This document shows, in pieces, positions 56,547 through 64,000 of a stretch of 64,000 nucleotides of DNA (position 1 is the first letter of the stretch; the number at the start of each line of letters is the position of its first letter). Under the pieces are notes generated by a model. The model saw nothing but the letters and a program-made list of their open reading frames with translations. It was not told where the DNA came from and did no database searches. A program made the position numbers and the translations under genes. Source of the stretch: Pseudorhodoplanes sp. (GTDB lineage: Bacteria > Pseudomonadota > Alphaproteobacteria > Rhizobiales > Xanthobacteraceae); NCBI GenBank assembly GCA_019187085.1, contig JABARS010000003.1:124001-188000 (forward strand), in the 5' to 3' direction.

Positions 56547-57255
56547 CGTCACCGCCCCGCTGCTCGCGGTCAACGACTTGCAAGCCTGGTACGGCGAGTC
56601 GCACATATTGCACGGCGTCGCTTTCGACGTGCGCGAAGGCGAGGTGGTCACGCTGCTCGGCCGCAACGGCGCCGGCAAGACGACCACGCTGAAGTCGATC
56701 ATGGGCATCGTCGGCAACCGCACCGGCTCGGTGCGCTACGAGGGCCACGAGCTCATCGCCCGCACCTCCGACCAGATCGCGCGCGCCGGCATCGCCTTCT
56801 GTCCCGAGGAGCGCGGCGTGTTCGCCAGCCTCAGCGTCGAGGAGAACCTGCTCTTGCCGCCGGCGGTGAAGCCGGGCGGCTTGTCGCTCGAGCGCATCTT
56901 CGAGCTGTTCCCGAACCTGAAGGAGCGGCTCGGTTCCAGCCAGGGCACCAAATTGTCCGGCGGCGAGCAGCAGATGCTGGCGATCGGCCGCATCCTGCGC
57001 ACCGGCGCGCGGCTCCTGCTGCTCGACGAGCCGACCGAGGGACTGGCCCCCGTCATCATCCAGCAGATCGGCAAGACCATCCGCGCGCTGAAAGAGCAGG
57101 GCTTCACCATTCTCTTGGTCGAGCAGAACTTCCGCTTCGCCTCGACCGTGGCCGACCGCTACTACGTGATGGAGCACGGCCGCATCATCGACCAGTTCGC
57201 CAACAGCGAACTGGATGCCAATGTCGAGAAGCTTCATGACTATCTCGGCGTCTGA
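56539..57255 (+). CDS. livF: HAAT-type ATPase, LivF (system 3)
   Basis: A 238-aa LivF-type ATPase. It has Walker A GRNGAGKTT near 40, signature LSGGEQQMLAIGRIL near 138 and Walker B LLLLDEPTEGLAP near 157. The ATG overlaps the end of livG by 8 nt. It pairs with LivG to energise system 3. Confidence 0.93.
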   Translation: MLDVTAPLLAVNDLQAWYGESHILHGVAFDVREGEVVTLLGRNGAGKTTTLKSIMGIVGNRTGSVRYEGHELIARTSDQIARAGIAFCPEERGVFASLSVEENLLLPPAVKPGGLSLERIFELFPNLKERLGSSQGTKLSGGEQQMLAIGRILRTGARLLLLDEPTEGLAPVIIQQIGKTIRALKEQGFTILLVEQNFRFASTVADRYYVMEHGRIIDQFANSELDANVEKLHDYLGV

Positions 57256-57300
57256 AAAATAAGCGTGCCACTCGGCACGACATCAAGGAGGAAGATCAAG

Positions 57301-58506
57301 ATGAATCGCGTGATAAGTTTGGCAGCACTGGCTACCGCGCTCGCCTGCACATCGGCGCAGGCGCAGCAACTCAACGTCAAGATTGGCGTACTGACAGATA
57401 TGTCGAGTCTCTATGCCGATCTTAGCGGCCCCGGCTCGGTCGCCGCCGCCAAGCTGGCGATCGCCGACTTCACCAAGGCCAATCCCAACGTGAAGGTCGA
57501 GCTGGTCTCCGGCGACCACCAGAACAAGCCCGACATCGGCTCGCAGATCGCCAACCAGTGGTTCGACGTCGACAAGGTCGACATGATCATCGACACGCCG
57601 AACTCCGGCGTGGCGCTGGCCGTCAGCCAGATCACCACCACCAAGAACAAGGTGTTCATCGTCTCCGGCGCCGCGGCCTCCGACCTCACCGGTCCGAAGT
57701 GCACCGCCAACACCATCCATTGGACCTACGACACCTGGATGCTCGCCAACGGCACCGGCAAGGCGCTGGCGAAGACCGGCGGCGACACCTGGTTCTTCCT
57801 CACCGCCGACTACGCCTTCGGCCATGCGCTCGAGCGTGACACCATGGCGGCGGTAGAGAAGAACGGCGGCAAGGTGGTCGGCAAGGTGCGTCACCCGCTC
57901 AACACCAACGACTTCTCATCCTTCCTGCTGCAGGCGCAGTCGTCGAAAGCCAAGGTAGTCGGCCTCGCCAACGCCGGCGGCGACACCATCAACTCGATCA
58001 AGGCGGGCGCCGAGTTCGGCATCGTCAAGGGCGGCCAGAAGTTCGCCGGTCTCCTGGTGTTCGCGAGCGACGTGAATGCACTCGGGTTGCAGAACGCCCA
58101 GGGCCTGACACTGACGGAAACCTGGTACTGGGACATGAACGACACCAACCGCGCCTGGACCAAGCGCTGGCAGCAGGAACGAGCGGGCAAGTTCCCGACC
58201 ATGGTGCACGCCGGCGTTTATTCGGGCCTGACCCACTACCTCAAGTCTGTCGCCGCGGTGAAGAGTGCCGCCGACGGCAAGGCGGTGGTCGAGCAGATGA
58301 AGAAGACGCCGACCGACGACGTGCTGTTCGGCAAGGGCACGGTTCGCGCCGACGGCCGCAAGGTGCATCCGGCTTATCTGTTCGAGGTGAAGGCGCCGTC
58401 GGAGTCCAAGTACCCCGGCGACTTCTACAAGGTGCGCGCCACCATCCCGGCGGAAGAAGCCTTCCGTCCGCTCAACGAAGGCAACTGCCCGCTGGCGAAG
58501 GGCTGA
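57301..58506 (+). CDS. HAAT-type substrate-binding protein (system 3)
   Basis: A 401-aa periplasmic receptor with a signal peptide ending AQAQQ near residue 21. VKIGVLTDMSSLYADLSGPGS and VELVSGDHQNKPDIGSQIA follow the receptor family. AAGGAGGAAG precedes the ATG at 57301, a strong ribosome site in keeping with the high copy number binding proteins need. A stem-loop follows the stop at 58521-58567. The closest general class is the ABC receptor group for aromatic and organic acids; the ligand is unknown. Confidence 0.92.
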   Translation: MNRVISLAALATALACTSAQAQQLNVKIGVLTDMSSLYADLSGPGSVAAAKLAIADFTKANPNVKVELVSGDHQNKPDIGSQIANQWFDVDKVDMIIDTPNSGVALAVSQITTTKNKVFIVSGAAASDLTGPKCTANTIHWTYDTWMLANGTGKALAKTGGDTWFFLTADYAFGHALERDTMAAVEKNGGKVVGKVRHPLNTNDFSSFLLQAQSSKAKVVGLANAGGDTINSIKAGAEFGIVKGGQKFAGLLVFASDVNALGLQNAQGLTLTETWYWDMNDTNRAWTKRWQQERAGKFPTMVHAGVYSGLTHYLKSVAAVKSAADGKAVVEQMKKTPTDDVLFGKGTVRADGRKVHPAYLFEVKAPSESKYPGDFYKVRATIPAEEAFRPLNEGNCPLAKG

Positions 58507-58520
58507 GCCACGCGAAGCGT

Positions 58521-58567
58521 GTCCCGGACGCGGTGCGGCATGAAATGACGCACCGCTGATCCGGGAC
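58521..58567 (+). terminator. Nested REP-like stem-loop inside the operon
   Basis: GTCCCGG (58521-58527) pairs with CCGGGAC (58561-58567), and within it GCGGTGCG (58530-58537) pairs with CGCACCGC (58549-58556). Lying between the binding-protein and livH genes with no T-run, it probably protects the upstream mRNA or attenuates the permease genes. The sequence also resembles dispersed rhizobial intergenic palindromes. Confidence 0.6.
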
Positions 58568-58587
58568 CCGAGCGCAGAAAACCACGC

Positions 58588-59475
58588 ATGTTGGAAATCT
58601 TCGGCATTCCTTCGACCGCTTTGTTCGGCCAGTTGCTCATCGGCCTGATCAACGGCTCGTTCTATGCGCTGCTCAGCCTCGGGCTGGCGGTCATTTTCGG
58701 CATGCTCAACATCATCAATTTCAGCCACGGCGCCCAGTACATGATGGGCGCCTTCGCGGCCTATCTACTACTGCAATATACCGGCCTCGGCTACTGGCCG
58801 GCGCTGATCGTCGCGCCGATCCTGGTCGGCATCACTGGCGTCATCGTCGAGCGGCTGTTCCTGCAACGGCTGTACAAGCTGGACCATCTCTACGGCCTTC
58901 TGCTCACCTTCGGCCTGGCGCTGATCTTCGAAGGCTTGGCGCGCAACAAGTTCGGCTCGGCCGGCCTGCCTTACACGCTGCCGGACTCGCTGCGCGGCGG
59001 GCAGAATCTCGGCTTCATGTTCCTGCCCAACTACCGCGCCTGGGTGATCGTCGCCTCGCTCGGCATTTGCCTCGGCACTTGGTTCGTCATCGAGTGGACG
59101 CGGCTCGGCGCCTATTTGCGCGCCGCCACCGAGAACCCGACGCTGGTGCGCGCCTTCGGCATCAACGTGCCGCGCATGATCACGCTCACTTATGGCTTCG
59201 GCGTCGCGCTTGCCGCCTTCGCCGGGGTGATGGCGGCGCCGATCTATAACGTCTCGCCGCAGATGGGCTCCGAATTGATCATCGTCGTCTTCGCGGTCGT
59301 GGTGATCGGCGGCATGGGCTCGATCCTGGGCGCCATCGTCACCGGCTTCGGCCTCGGCGTCATCGAGGGGCTGACCAAGGTGTTCTTTCCCGAGGCGTCC
59401 AACACGGTGATCTTCGTCATCATGGCGATCGTGCTGCTGGTCCGCCCGGCCGGCCTGTTCGGACGGAGGGCGTGA
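58588..59475 (+). CDS. livH: HAAT-type permease, LivH (system 3)
   Basis: A 295-aa permease with about eight membrane segments. GMLNIINFSHGAQYMMGAF is the LivH landmark near 36-54, RAATENPTLVRAFGINVPRM the coupling region and LVRPAGLFGRRA the usual C-terminal end. It is separated from the binding protein by an 81-nt spacer holding the stem-loop. Confidence 0.93.
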   Translation: MLEIFGIPSTALFGQLLIGLINGSFYALLSLGLAVIFGMLNIINFSHGAQYMMGAFAAYLLLQYTGLGYWPALIVAPILVGITGVIVERLFLQRLYKLDHLYGLLLTFGLALIFEGLARNKFGSAGLPYTLPDSLRGGQNLGFMFLPNYRAWVIVASLGICLGTWFVIEWTRLGAYLRAATENPTLVRAFGINVPRMITLTYGFGVALAAFAGVMAAPIYNVSPQMGSELIIVVFAVVVIGGMGSILGAIVTGFGLGVIEGLTKVFFPEASNTVIFVIMAIVLLVRPAGLFGRRA

Positions 59476-60443
59476 TGGAACGCGTGGTCGATCCGCTCGC
59501 CGGCAAGCCGTCGCTCTGGCGCACGCAGGCCCAGGCCATTGTTTTCGTCGCGATGGTCGCCGGGCTGATCGCGGCGCCGTTCTTCACCTATCCCTTGTTC
59601 CTGATGCAGGCGATGTGCTTTGCGTTGTTCGCCTGCGCCTTCAACCTGCTGATCGGTTATGTCGGCCTCCTGTCGTTCGGCCATGCGCTCTATTTCGGCT
59701 GGGCAAGCTACATCTCGGCGCATGCCGCCAAGGTCTGGGGGCTGACGCCGGAGCTCGCCATTCTGGCCGGCACCGCGATGGCGGCCTTCTGCGGCCTGGT
59801 TGCCGGCGCACTCGCCATCCGCCGCCAGGGCATCTACTTCGCCATGATCACGCTGGCGCTGGCGCAGATGATGTATTTCTTCGCGCTGCAGGCCAAGTTC
59901 ACCGGCGGCGAGGACGGCATCCAGGCGGTGCCGCGCGGCTATCTGTTCGGCCTCATCGACCTGCGCAATGAGATGACGATGTACGTCGTCGTGCTGGCGA
60001 TCTTCCTCGGCGGCTTCCTGTTCATCTACCGCATCATCCACTCGCCATTCGGTGAGGTGCTGAAGGCCATCCGCGAGAACGAGACGCGCGCGATCTCGCT
60101 CGGCTACAAGACCGACCGCTACAAGCTGGTCGCCTTCGTGCTGTCGGCGACGCTGGCCGGGCTTGCCGGCGCCACCAAGGCGATCGTGCTGCAGCTGGCC
60201 TCGCTCACCGACGTCAACTGGCCGATGTCGGGCGAGGTGGTGCTGATGACCCTGGTCGGGGGGCTGGGCACCATCTTCGGGCCGGTGGTCGGTTCCTTCG
60301 TCATCCTGCTGATGCAGTTCAAGCTCGCCGCCGTCGGCGAATGGGTGCTGGTGATCCAGGGCGTCATCTTCGTCGCCTGCGTGCTCCTGTTCCGCCGTGG
60401 CATCGTCGGTGAAATCGCTCACAAGCTACGTATTAAGCTCTGA
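59475..60443 (+). CDS. livM: HAAT-type permease, LivM (system 3)
   Basis: A 322-aa permease. GYVGLLSFGHALYFGWASY near 67-85 and AIRENETRAISLGYKTDRYK near 197-216 are the LivM landmarks. The ATG at 59475 shares a base with the LivH stop (TGATG) and has GGAGG a few bases upstream, so a GTG one codon earlier is less likely. It is the last transporter gene of system 3. Confidence 0.93.
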   Translation: MERVVDPLAGKPSLWRTQAQAIVFVAMVAGLIAAPFFTYPLFLMQAMCFALFACAFNLLIGYVGLLSFGHALYFGWASYISAHAAKVWGLTPELAILAGTAMAAFCGLVAGALAIRRQGIYFAMITLALAQMMYFFALQAKFTGGEDGIQAVPRGYLFGLIDLRNEMTMYVVVLAIFLGGFLFIYRIIHSPFGEVLKAIRENETRAISLGYKTDRYKLVAFVLSATLAGLAGATKAIVLQLASLTDVNWPMSGEVVLMTLVGGLGTIFGPVVGSFVILLMQFKLAAVGEWVLVIQGVIFVACVLLFRRGIVGEIAHKLRIKL

Positions 60444-60515
60444 AACTCCCGTTATCGAGGTCTTTCAGAAGACCGATCGGAACACAGGATATCGCGGTCA
60501 AAACGGAATTCTCGC

Positions 60516-61943
60516 ATGTACACCGAGCTTTCTCTTTTCATCGACGGAAAATGGCTTAACGGCGCAGGCCGCAAGGGCGAGGATGTGATCAACCCTGCGA
60601 CCGGCAAGGCGCTCGGCTCGCTGCCGCACGCCAGCAAGGCCGACCTCGACGCCGCGCTGGAAGCCGCCCAGAAGGGCTTCCTGGTCTGGAAGGCCATGTC
60701 GGCCTACGACCGCGCCAAGATCATGCGCAAGGCCGCCGACCTGCTGCGCGAGCGCGCCGAGCGCGTCGCCACCGTGCAGACGCTGGAGCAGGGCAAGGTT
60801 TTCGCCGAGTCGCGCATCGAGGTTTTGACCTCCGCCGACATCATCGACTGGTACGCCGAGGAAGGCCGCCGCGCCTACGGCCGCATCGTGCCGGGCCGGC
60901 AGAAGGGCGTGCGCCAGATCGTGCTGCAGGAGCCGGTCGGCGTGGTGGCGGCGTTCACGCCGTGGAACTTCCCGACGCTCACGCCCGTGCGCAAGATCGC
61001 CGGCGCGCTGGCGGCCGGCTGCTCGATCATCATCAAGGCCTCGGAAGAGACGCCGGGCGGCTGCTTCGAACTGGTGAAGTGCTTCGCCGACGCCGGCGTG
61101 CCGGCGGGCGTGCTCAATCTCGTGTTCGGCGTGCCGGCCGAGGTGTCCGAGCACCTCATTCCGTCGCCGCTGGTGAAGAAGATTTCCTTCACCGGCTCGA
61201 TCCCGGTCGGCAAGCATCTCGCGGGGCTGGCCGCCAAGGGCATGAAGAAGGCGACCATGGAGCTTGGCGGCCATTCGCCGGTCGTCGTCTTCGCCGACGC
61301 CGATCCGGAGAAGGCGGCTGATACCATCGCCGCGTTCAAATATCGCAACGCGGGCCAGGTCTGCATCTCGCCGACGCGCTTCTATGTGCAGGAGGCGAGC
61401 TACAGCAAGTTCGTCGCGCGCTTCACCGAATACGCCAAGAACATCAAGCTCGGCGACGGCCTGGAGAAGGGCACCACCATGGGCCCGCTCGCCAATCCGC
61501 GCCGGCTCGACGCGATGGAGTCCTTCGTCAACGACGCCAAGGGCCGCGGCGGCAAGATCGCCGCCGGCGGCTCGCGTCACGGCAACCAGGGCTTCTTCTT
61601 CCAGCCGACGGTAATCACCGACGTGCCGGACGACGCGAAGGTCATGACCGAGGAGCCGTTCGGGCCCTTGGCGCCGATCGTGCCGTTCAAGACCTTCGAC
61701 GAAGTGGTGGAGCGCGCCAACGCGCTGCCGTTCGGGCTCGCGGCCTATGCCTTCACCTCGTCGGGCGCGACCGCGACCGCCATCGGTGACGCCATCCAGT
61801 CCGGCATGGTGGGCGTCAACAGCGTCGCCATCTCGACGCCGGAGACGCCGTTCGGCGGCATCAAGGAGTCGGGCTACGGCTCCGAAGGCGGCATCGAGGG
61901 CCTGCAGGCCTACATGAACACCAAGTTCATCTCGCAGGCTTAA
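60516..61943 (+). CDS. NAD(P)-dependent aldehyde dehydrogenase, succinate-semialdehyde type
   Basis: A 475-aa ALDH-superfamily enzyme of the GabD-like branch. FTPWNFPTLTPVRKIAGALAAGC forms the cofactor site (in part FTPWNFPTLTPVRK), FTGSIPVGKHL is the NAD-phosphate turn, MELGGHSP has the general-base Glu and NAGQVCISPTRF the catalytic Cys. It oxidises an aldehyde to the acid. It is 72 nt after livM on the same strand and probably uses an aldehyde derived from the imported compound or from the Fe-ADH product. Confidence 0.94.
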   Translation: MYTELSLFIDGKWLNGAGRKGEDVINPATGKALGSLPHASKADLDAALEAAQKGFLVWKAMSAYDRAKIMRKAADLLRERAERVATVQTLEQGKVFAESRIEVLTSADIIDWYAEEGRRAYGRIVPGRQKGVRQIVLQEPVGVVAAFTPWNFPTLTPVRKIAGALAAGCSIIIKASEETPGGCFELVKCFADAGVPAGVLNLVFGVPAEVSEHLIPSPLVKKISFTGSIPVGKHLAGLAAKGMKKATMELGGHSPVVVFADADPEKAADTIAAFKYRNAGQVCISPTRFYVQEASYSKFVARFTEYAKNIKLGDGLEKGTTMGPLANPRRLDAMESFVNDAKGRGGKIAAGGSRHGNQGFFFQPTVITDVPDDAKVMTEEPFGPLAPIVPFKTFDEVVERANALPFGLAAYAFTSSGATATAIGDAIQSGMVGVNSVAISTPETPFGGIKESGYGSEGGIEGLQAYMNTKFISQA

Positions 61944-62062
61944 CTGGGATTGCTGATCTTATTTTACCGTTCGCTGTTTCGTATCTGAAATTCGCTGTTC
62001 TCGGCTTAGGGAATTTTGAGCTAAAGCACTGAATTCGTAAACGCCTCTGCTCCATTTTCTCC

Positions 62063-62146
62063 GGAAATGGCCGCTTGGTTGCGAAAATCCCTGTTAAATT
62101 CCCTGTTGCAGGGAATGATGAACGGAGACTGGTTCGATCCGCACTG
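62063..62146 (+). repeat. Degenerate island-end repeat, right copy
   Basis: GGAAATGGCCG (62063-62073) and GGAGACTGGTTCGATCCGCACTG (62124-62146, 23 bases; shown here as GGAGACTGGTTCGA then GCACTG) match 10419-10472 in order and orientation, with extra sequence between, including TTCCCTG-TTG-CAGGGAA, a small hairpin. Confidence 0.5.
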
Positions 62147-62151
62147 CCTCG

Positions 62152-62172
62152 CCAGCCAGCCAGTGCGGTCTC
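62152..62172 (+). repeat. Right copy of 21-bp direct repeat (candidate attachment site)
   Basis: Identical over 21 bases to 10267-10287, which contains the 3' end of tRNA-Gln. The copy is also part of a hairpin, CCGCACTG (62139-62146) with CAGTGCGG (62161-62168), whose left arm is missing at the tRNA copy. Confidence 0.65.
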
Positions 62173-62413
62173 CTCCACTTTTGCGCGCGTTGTTCAGTTT
62201 AGGGCCGCCAATTGCGGGCTTTCTGGACGGCCACCTGTCTCTGAGCCTTCCGGACTCCAACCAAGAAGTTCCGAAATGGCCAGAATCTCCACGCAGCGAG
62301 GGGAAATTCCCGTTTTGTGGAGACTGGCGACAGAGACTTTGCACGAGAAGAGTGTGTGCCCCGGTTGGCAGTTAGCACCGTCTGTAACGTACGGTTAATC
62401 AGGGCGCTGTGAC

Positions 62414-63601
62414 CTAAAGGTTTTTCAGGGCAACTTTCAGCAGACCAAATGACACGCGCTCTTGTTCGAGCCGAATCCGGTCGCCCAGGACATTTGATTG
62501 GAGTTCCCTGAACAACGTATGCTCATCGGCATTTAAACGCGTGAGCGTCCCACGATGAGGTATCTCCTCCGCCACCCATGAATCCCGATGTGCCATGAGG
62601 GTGTTCCGATCCATCAATAACGATCGCGCCGCAGGAAGTTGGGCGCGGAGACGGTCGAGCATGGCAAAGCCATGCGTGTCGATATCACCCCAATAATGTA
62701 CTTCGCGCCTCTTAAGCCAGTCAGCGCAAGCCAAGACATCGAGACCATATCCCAATCCAAAAACGACCATGGAGTCCGGCATCTCGGGAAATGCCAATCC
62801 GTTCACTTCATTTTCAGTCACAAAGACGAGGCGAACAGGCGGATTTAGCAACGCAAATTGCGTGGCCGGAGCACTGATATCAGTCAAGCCTCCGATCACG
62901 AGCTTGGGATCGAGCATACGAAATCGAATCGTTGCCGGTTTGCTGCGCAGACCAAATCGTTGTTCAAATGTAGTCGGTGTGCCAGTTGGTTCCATGTCTA
63001 GGGGAGGTGTAAGAATGACGTCGAGAAGCTCGCTGAGAAGCGGCTTCCGCACCTCGATGAATTTCGTGTGCACGCCAGGAACGTCAATTTGGCGGAGATA
63101 CATATTAGATTGCGGATGAACACGGAACCAGGCCAGGACAGCTAGTATCTTGTTCCAGTCTGCTGCATTGTCCAACATCACGAGCGGCTTATGGCTGATC
63201 CATGATGCGAGGACCGGATGAGCATTCAATGAAGCTTTGGCCAGTTCATCGAAGCGCCGTACCTCCTTTTCCTTTCCGATGAGCCGCGCGGCGTCGCCTT
63301 CGGTAGCAATCGTTGCGCCATTTGGAATTCGTTGGCGGCCAAGTTGGCGGTGATTGACTTCGGTCCAATCGATATCGTAGCCGAAGCCACGCTTGGCGCG
63401 GCTTCCATCCTCCAACTGCCGTATCCAGGTCCGCACCTGCTCGAAACACCCGCTCAATGCGTGCGTATCGGGTCGCTTGAGGCGCAAACGATGCGGAAAG
63501 AGCTGCGTGCCGCTAAACCGGGCAGTCAAGATTTTGCCGTTGGCCCATATCCGTCGGACCTGATCGGCCAACTCTGCCGGCGTTGTCCAATGCGTAGGCA
63601 T
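62414..63601 (-). CDS. jetD: Wadjet system protein JetD
   Basis: A 395-aa protein of the DUF3322-DUF2220 kind, the nuclease subunit of Wadjet (JetABCD), which cuts closed circular plasmids sensed by the JetABC condensin-like motor. The N-terminal half is the DUF3322 arm. The C-terminal half is the topoisomerase-like domain with VFVTENEVNGLAFPE near residue 250 (Glu) and HYWGDIDTHGFAMLDRL near 285 (Asp-x-Asp), the metal site. Its ATG overlaps the jetC stop by ATGA. It appears intact, so the system could be functional if the rest exists beyond the window. Confidence 0.93.
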   Translation of the reverse strand: MPTHWTTPAELADQVRRIWANGKILTARFSGTQLFPHRLRLKRPDTHALSGCFEQVRTWIRQLEDGSRAKRGFGYDIDWTEVNHRQLGRQRIPNGATIATEGDAARLIGKEKEVRRFDELAKASLNAHPVLASWISHKPLVMLDNAADWNKILAVLAWFRVHPQSNMYLRQIDVPGVHTKFIEVRKPLLSELLDVILTPPLDMEPTGTPTTFEQRFGLRSKPATIRFRMLDPKLVIGGLTDISAPATQFALLNPPVRLVFVTENEVNGLAFPEMPDSMVVFGLGYGLDVLACADWLKRREVHYWGDIDTHGFAMLDRLRAQLPAARSLLMDRNTLMAHRDSWVAEEIPHRGTLTRLNADEHTLFRELQSNVLGDRIRLEQERVSFGLLKVALKNL

Positions 63602-64000
63602 CAGACAGCCCGTAACATCCGTTCTCGTCGGTACTCTTCTATGGTTAAGTTGCGCAGCATAGAGCGGCGCCCATCCTCGTTGTGCACAAAGCCCACCGCC
63701 GCAACATAGGGCTCGATCACGTGGATTTTCTGCAGCGGCGTGACGATGAGGAGTTGCAGGCTTAGACGCTTGAACAGGTCCAGGGCATAGCGAGTGGACT
63801 CATCGGAGCCCCGACCAAATGCCTCATCGATGAGCACGAAATGGAAAGAGCGCGAGCGGGTCTCTCCCCATTCCAAACCAAATTGATACGCGAGCCCGGC
63901 AGCGAGCACGGTGTAGGCAAGCTTTTCCTTTTGCCCTCCACTCTTGCCTGCCGAATCCGTATAATGTTCATGCTCTTGGTCGTCTTCACGCCAACGTTCC
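63601..64000 (-). CDS. jetC: Wadjet system protein JetC, C-terminal part (cut by window end)
   Basis: The visible 132 codons are the C-terminal ATPase lobe of an SMC-like protein. The ABC signature SGGQKEKLAYTVLAAGLAYQ is followed by the Walker B FVLIDEAFGRGSDES and a D-loop and switch region (LLIVTPLQKI). The frame is open through the window end, so the 5' part with Walker A lies beyond 64000. JetC with JetA and JetB forms the DNA-loop-extruding motor that feeds JetD. Confidence 0.92.
   Translation of the reverse strand, partial: ERWREDDQEHEHYTDSAGKSGGQKEKLAYTVLAAGLAYQFGLEWGETRSRSFHFVLIDEAFGRGSDESTRYALDLFKRLSLQLLIVTPLQKIHVIEPYVAAVGFVHNEDGRRSMLRNLTIEEYRRERMLRAV

Larger units (their letters stand above)
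61944..62413. other. Gene-free right junction of the candidate island
   Basis: This 470-nt stretch holds no convincing gene. It is made of short repeats: TTCGCTGTT twice near 61970-62000, the degenerate block matching the left end (62063-62146), the 21-bp tRNA-Gln repeat (62152-62172), and a further GGAGACTGG near 62319 inside an inverted repeat TCTCCAC...GTGGAGA. The base composition is lower in GC than the catabolic genes. It looks like a scarred integration junction. Confidence 0.6.

Overview
The window comes from a GC-rich alphaproteobacterium, most likely Rhizobiales of the Bradyrhizobium/Xanthobacteraceae type. I infer this from codon use, the many HAAT-type (branched-chain amino acid type) ABC transporters and CoA-ester catabolic genes, and the rhizobial-style mobile module DUF2924/DUF3489/large serine recombinase. 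No species marker is present.

Bases 1-10,300 look like core chromosome: an ATP-grasp ligase, an SbmA/BacA-like ABC exporter, a small unknown protein, an HDAC-like deacetylase followed by xseB, an SDR, a two-domain VOC dioxygenase, an acyl-CoA dehydrogenase/enoyl-CoA hydratase pair, a broken lipoprotein gene and tRNA-Gln(UUG) with its terminator.

Bases 10,400-23,450 are an accessory island. First comes a tightly overlapping four-gene operon: unknown 188-aa protein, QueC-like PP-loop enzyme, HTH/ImmA-type metallopeptidase and PIN-domain protein. It has three operator-like palindromes upstream. A RelA/SpoT-domain gene overlapped by an unknown 339-aa gene follows. Last is a phage/integrative module: large serine recombinase, DUF2924, DUF3489, a small HTH, terminase large subunit, DUF5681 protein and a ParB-like/DNA methyltransferase fusion.

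Bases 23,700-61,950 are a catabolic region. It has three complete HAAT uptake systems, each beside CoA-dependent catabolic genes. (1) A minus-strand operon encodes a three-subunit molybdenum hydroxylase whose large subunit is fused to a CoxG domain, a CoA ligase, an enoyl-CoA hydratase, SBP-LivHMGF and a TctC gene broken by an amber codon, with an AraC regulator upstream. (2) A UbiD-type decarboxylase, a second AraC paralogue and a frameshifted sterol-desaturase-family gene precede SBP, LivH, a LivM-LivG fusion, LivF and an SDR. (3) A cluster holds two CaiB-type CoA transferase-family genes, a CaiC-like ligase, a TetR regulator, Fe-ADH, acyl-CoA dehydrogenase, quinone oxidoreductase-like protein, LivGF-SBP-LivHM and an aldehyde dehydrogenase. 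Three related 20-bp operator-like palindromes lie in cluster 3. Substrates are not determinable from sequence; aromatic or branched organic acids are plausible.

At the right edge, a 21-bp sequence identical to the 3' end of tRNA-Gln and its flank recurs at 62,152. The 52 kb between may be, or once have been, an integrated island. Beyond it the window ends in jetD and the 3' end of jetC of a Wadjet-type plasmid-defence system. The most promising candidate for an undescribed system is the QueC-like/ImmA/PIN operon at 10,483-14,198.
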